Source: Clostridium sp. (GTDB lineage Bacteria > Bacillota > Clostridia > Lachnospirales > Lachnospiraceae). Taken from it: a stretch of 64,000 nucleotides of DNA. The notes under the pieces were generated by a model, which was not told where the DNA came from, did not search any database, and saw only the letters and a program-made list of their open reading frames with translations. The stretch lies in NCBI GenBank assembly GCA_031275405.1, contig JAISOV010000009.1:1-64000 (forward strand). The letters run 5' to 3'. Shown piece after piece: positions 62,401 through 64,000 of the stretch. Every line of letters begins with the position of its first letter. Within the stretch, counting starts at the first letter, position 1. Made by a program: the position numbers and the translations under genes.

Positions 62401-62507
62401 TGTTGTCCCTCCAGTCACTTTGTTGTCTTGCAACTCCATTGTAACTGATTCGGACCCTCGATGGGCCACTTTTTTATATGTTCGGGCAATTCATTTTACA
62501 ACTTGCC

Positions 62508-62962
62508 GTGCGTTCAAATAAGGCGCTGTCCATCTGCCGCTTCAACTCGCGGAAAGAGTATCTGTTCCTGACAGCAAGCGTGGGATAAAACTCCCGCTCC
62601 TCCTCGGTTTTGCACGACATGATCTACAAGTTGTGCGACCACGTCAATTCTCGCGACAGCGTTGCGAGTTTTTCATTGTCTCGATACGTCTCATAAAACT
62701 GTTTCATTCTCCAGATGTTTGACGGAGAGAAGCCCTTTATGCCCGTGTAACGGCGTTGGATGAAATCTGAAAATTCGCCGACAACGGACTTGCCCCAACC
62801 ACTCTCTTCAACGCGCCGGCTCACATATTCCCCTATGTCGCCGTACATGGTGATAAGTTCCCGGTTGACTGCGCGGAACGCGTTTTCACGAGCATTCTCA
62901 ATAATGGCTACGACTGCGCGGAACGCATTTTCATTGTTATTTGGAATCAAACTGTCGCTCAT
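62508..62962 (-). pseudogene. DUF1016 nuclease, N-terminal fragment
   Basis: From ATG 62962: the DUF1016 N-domain (NRELITMYGDIGEYVSRRVE, GFSPSNIWRMKQFYETYRD, LTWSHNL). A TAG follows at 62624, but the same frame goes on with CKTEEEREFYPTLAVRNRYS and LKRQMDSALFERTA until the IS30 end at 62507. The C-terminal piece is at 56738-57079. About 90 central residues are missing. Confidence 0.8.
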
Positions 62963-63531
62963 AAAGGCTCCTTCAATTCTCGCAACGTGTTGCGAGTTTT
63001 ATTTGTTTGGAAAGCGCTGACACCACTTATGCTTTTCTGTTAGCGCAAGACTGCAAGTACCACATGCAGATTGAATATGATTAAGTATAACACAAAGCAT
63101 CGTGAATTTCGATAGCAAATTTGCAATTGTGAACTTATGGGGCGTAAATACGAATTTGTTTGATTGTGAGGCAAGTTCTGCAAATGAAGCAGCATAGAAA
63201 TAAAGCCCTGCAAGAGATTCTGAACCGCACCCTGTCAAGTAGACAGTGGGAAAAAGAAAAAACGCCGGTCACGAAAAAAATGTAACCGGCATTTTTTTAC
63301 TGTCCAAAGCAAGACAAAAGCAGGCGGATGATAAACCGCCTGTGATAAAAGGATTCGCGATGCTGCGGAAGCATTTGAAACCGTGCGACAACTGCTGTTG
63401 TCACACGGATTTCAAACGCTGATAGACATCATTTTTTATGCCGCCAAAAGCAAGGCCCGAAATTCCAGAGTCTGAATATTCTCCCGTGTAAATAGAAATA
63501 GTTCCCATATAAATGAGATGGAGGTTAAGAC
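62963..63531. other. Intergenic, with a terminator and a long hairpin
   Basis: No gene recognised. A GCCGGT..AC/GT..ACCGGC stem with T7 at 63264-63298 is a rho-independent terminator. A long inverted repeat follows at 63371-63419. Confidence 0.5.
63371..63419. repeat. Long near-perfect inverted repeat
   Basis: GCATTTGAAACCGTGCGACA and its partner TGTCACACGGATTTCAAACG pair over about 22 bases with one bulge and two wobble positions, around a TGCT loop. Confidence 0.8.
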
Positions 63532-64000
63532 ATGAAACAAACAAAGAACGCGCTCACGGAGCAGGAAATGGAACTGGTGGGTTTGCTGATGCAGGACTGC
63601 CAAAGCACGGGCGATATTCAGTCGGAGCTTAAACGGCTATTCGCGGGAACGCTTGAACAAATGCTTGAAGCAGAGATGGACGGGCATTTGGGCTACGAGA
63701 AAAACAGCGTGCAAGGCAACAATTCGGGCAACTCGCGCAACGGTTACAGCCGCAAGACGGTCGTCAGCGACTGCGGCGAATCGGAAATTGCCGTGCCGCG
63801 CGACCGCAACGGGGAGTTTGAGCCGAGAGTCCTTGAGAAACGCCAAGTTCGCACGGATGGAATTGAGCAAAAAATCATGGCGATGTATTCAAGGGCATGA
63901 GCCAGCGTGACATTGAAGACAATCTGCGCGAGATTTACGGCGCGGAGGTTTCGCAGACGCTGGTTTCCAAGATTACGGACAAAATTCTGCCGGAGGTCAA
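63532..64000 (+). pseudogene. IS256-family transposase, N-terminal part, frameshifted, runs off the window
   Basis: GGAGG before ATG 63532. ALTEQEMELVGLLMQDC, AEMDGHLGYEK and NSRNGYSRKTV are typical of IS256-type (mutator) transposases. The frame ends at 63900, but one extra base near 63891 restores GMSQRDIEDNLREIYGAEVS, which continues past the window edge. Either a mutation or a sequencing slip in CAAGGG. Confidence 0.85.

Larger units (their letters stand above)
61299..62507 (-). mobile_element. IS30-family insertion sequence
   Basis: About 1.2 kb. The ends carry GGGCAAT...ACTTGC-type inverted repeats (TTGGGCAATGAAACTTGC at the 3' end, CGGGCAATTCATTTTACAAC followed by TTGC at the 5' end, both read outward). 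It lies in what remains of a DUF1016 gene on the 5' side. The ends are set by eye, give or take a few bases. Confidence 0.75.

Overview
The window looks like chromosomal DNA of a GC-rich member of the Clostridia, most likely a Lachnospiraceae relative. The reasons are the gene orders rpmE-yqhQ-prmC-prfA, SCIFF peptide-maturase-secDF and polA-coaE-FtsA-like-YycJ-like-ACT-UPF0210, AGGAGG-type ribosome binding sites, a CIRCE-controlled groESL, and a collagen-like protein of the spore-surface type. The organism is inferred from gene content only.

Layout. 1-1,200: the tail of a surface protein, an IS30 relic and the rpmE leader. 1.2-6.4 kb: ribosomal protein L31, YqhQ, PrmC, RF1 and a cysteine-rich collagen-like protein. 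6.5-8.7 kb (minus): pyrI, pyrB and a nitroreductase. 9.0-11.5 kb: a PH-domain protein, a MATE exporter and a small membrane protein. 11.8-16.5 kb: folate operon folC-folE-HD-folP-folBK. 16.5-18.8 kb: EetB-like and EetA-like genes facing an ApbE lipoprotein. 19.1-22.9 kb: an ArsR regulator and an ECF transporter. 23.1-31.4 kb: a phosphonate/surface-polymer operon. 31.5-35.6 kb: SCIFF, its radical SAM maturase and secDF. 35.6-46.6 kb: recJ, an anti-sigma-like protein, polA, coaE, an FtsA-like protein, a metallo-beta-lactamase nuclease, an ACT protein and UPF0210. 46.7-50.9 kb: an Rpn-type nuclease and groESL.

From about 51 kb to the end lies an eroded mobile island. It holds pieces of a conjugative element (VirB4 ATPase, secretion-F-like protein), serine and tyrosine recombinase fragments, remnants of IS1182-, IS30- and IS256-type elements, a DinJ/YafQ pair, an AbiE pair, and a DUF1016 nuclease gene broken into two distant pieces. 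Several of these genes carry single-base frameshifts or in-frame stops.

The most interesting locus is the phosphonate operon (23.4-31.4 kb). It encodes PEP mutase fused to a nucleotidyltransferase, phosphonopyruvate decarboxylase, a radical SAM protein fused to a second cytidylyltransferase, a YidC-like domain fused to a CDP-glycerol-type glycerophosphotransferase, and a membrane sulfatase/LTA-synthase-like protein. The usual aminotransferase is absent. Its probable promoter carries an 11-G tract where the -35 box should be, which suggests phase variation. I infer that a nucleotide-activated phosphonate is built and placed on a membrane or surface glycopolymer.

A second theme is abundant short GC-rich tandem duplication. 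It occurs between genes, over translation starts, and in frame inside conserved proteins (PrmC, FolC, ApbE, RecJ, FtsA-like). Dispersed hairpin repeats also recur between genes.
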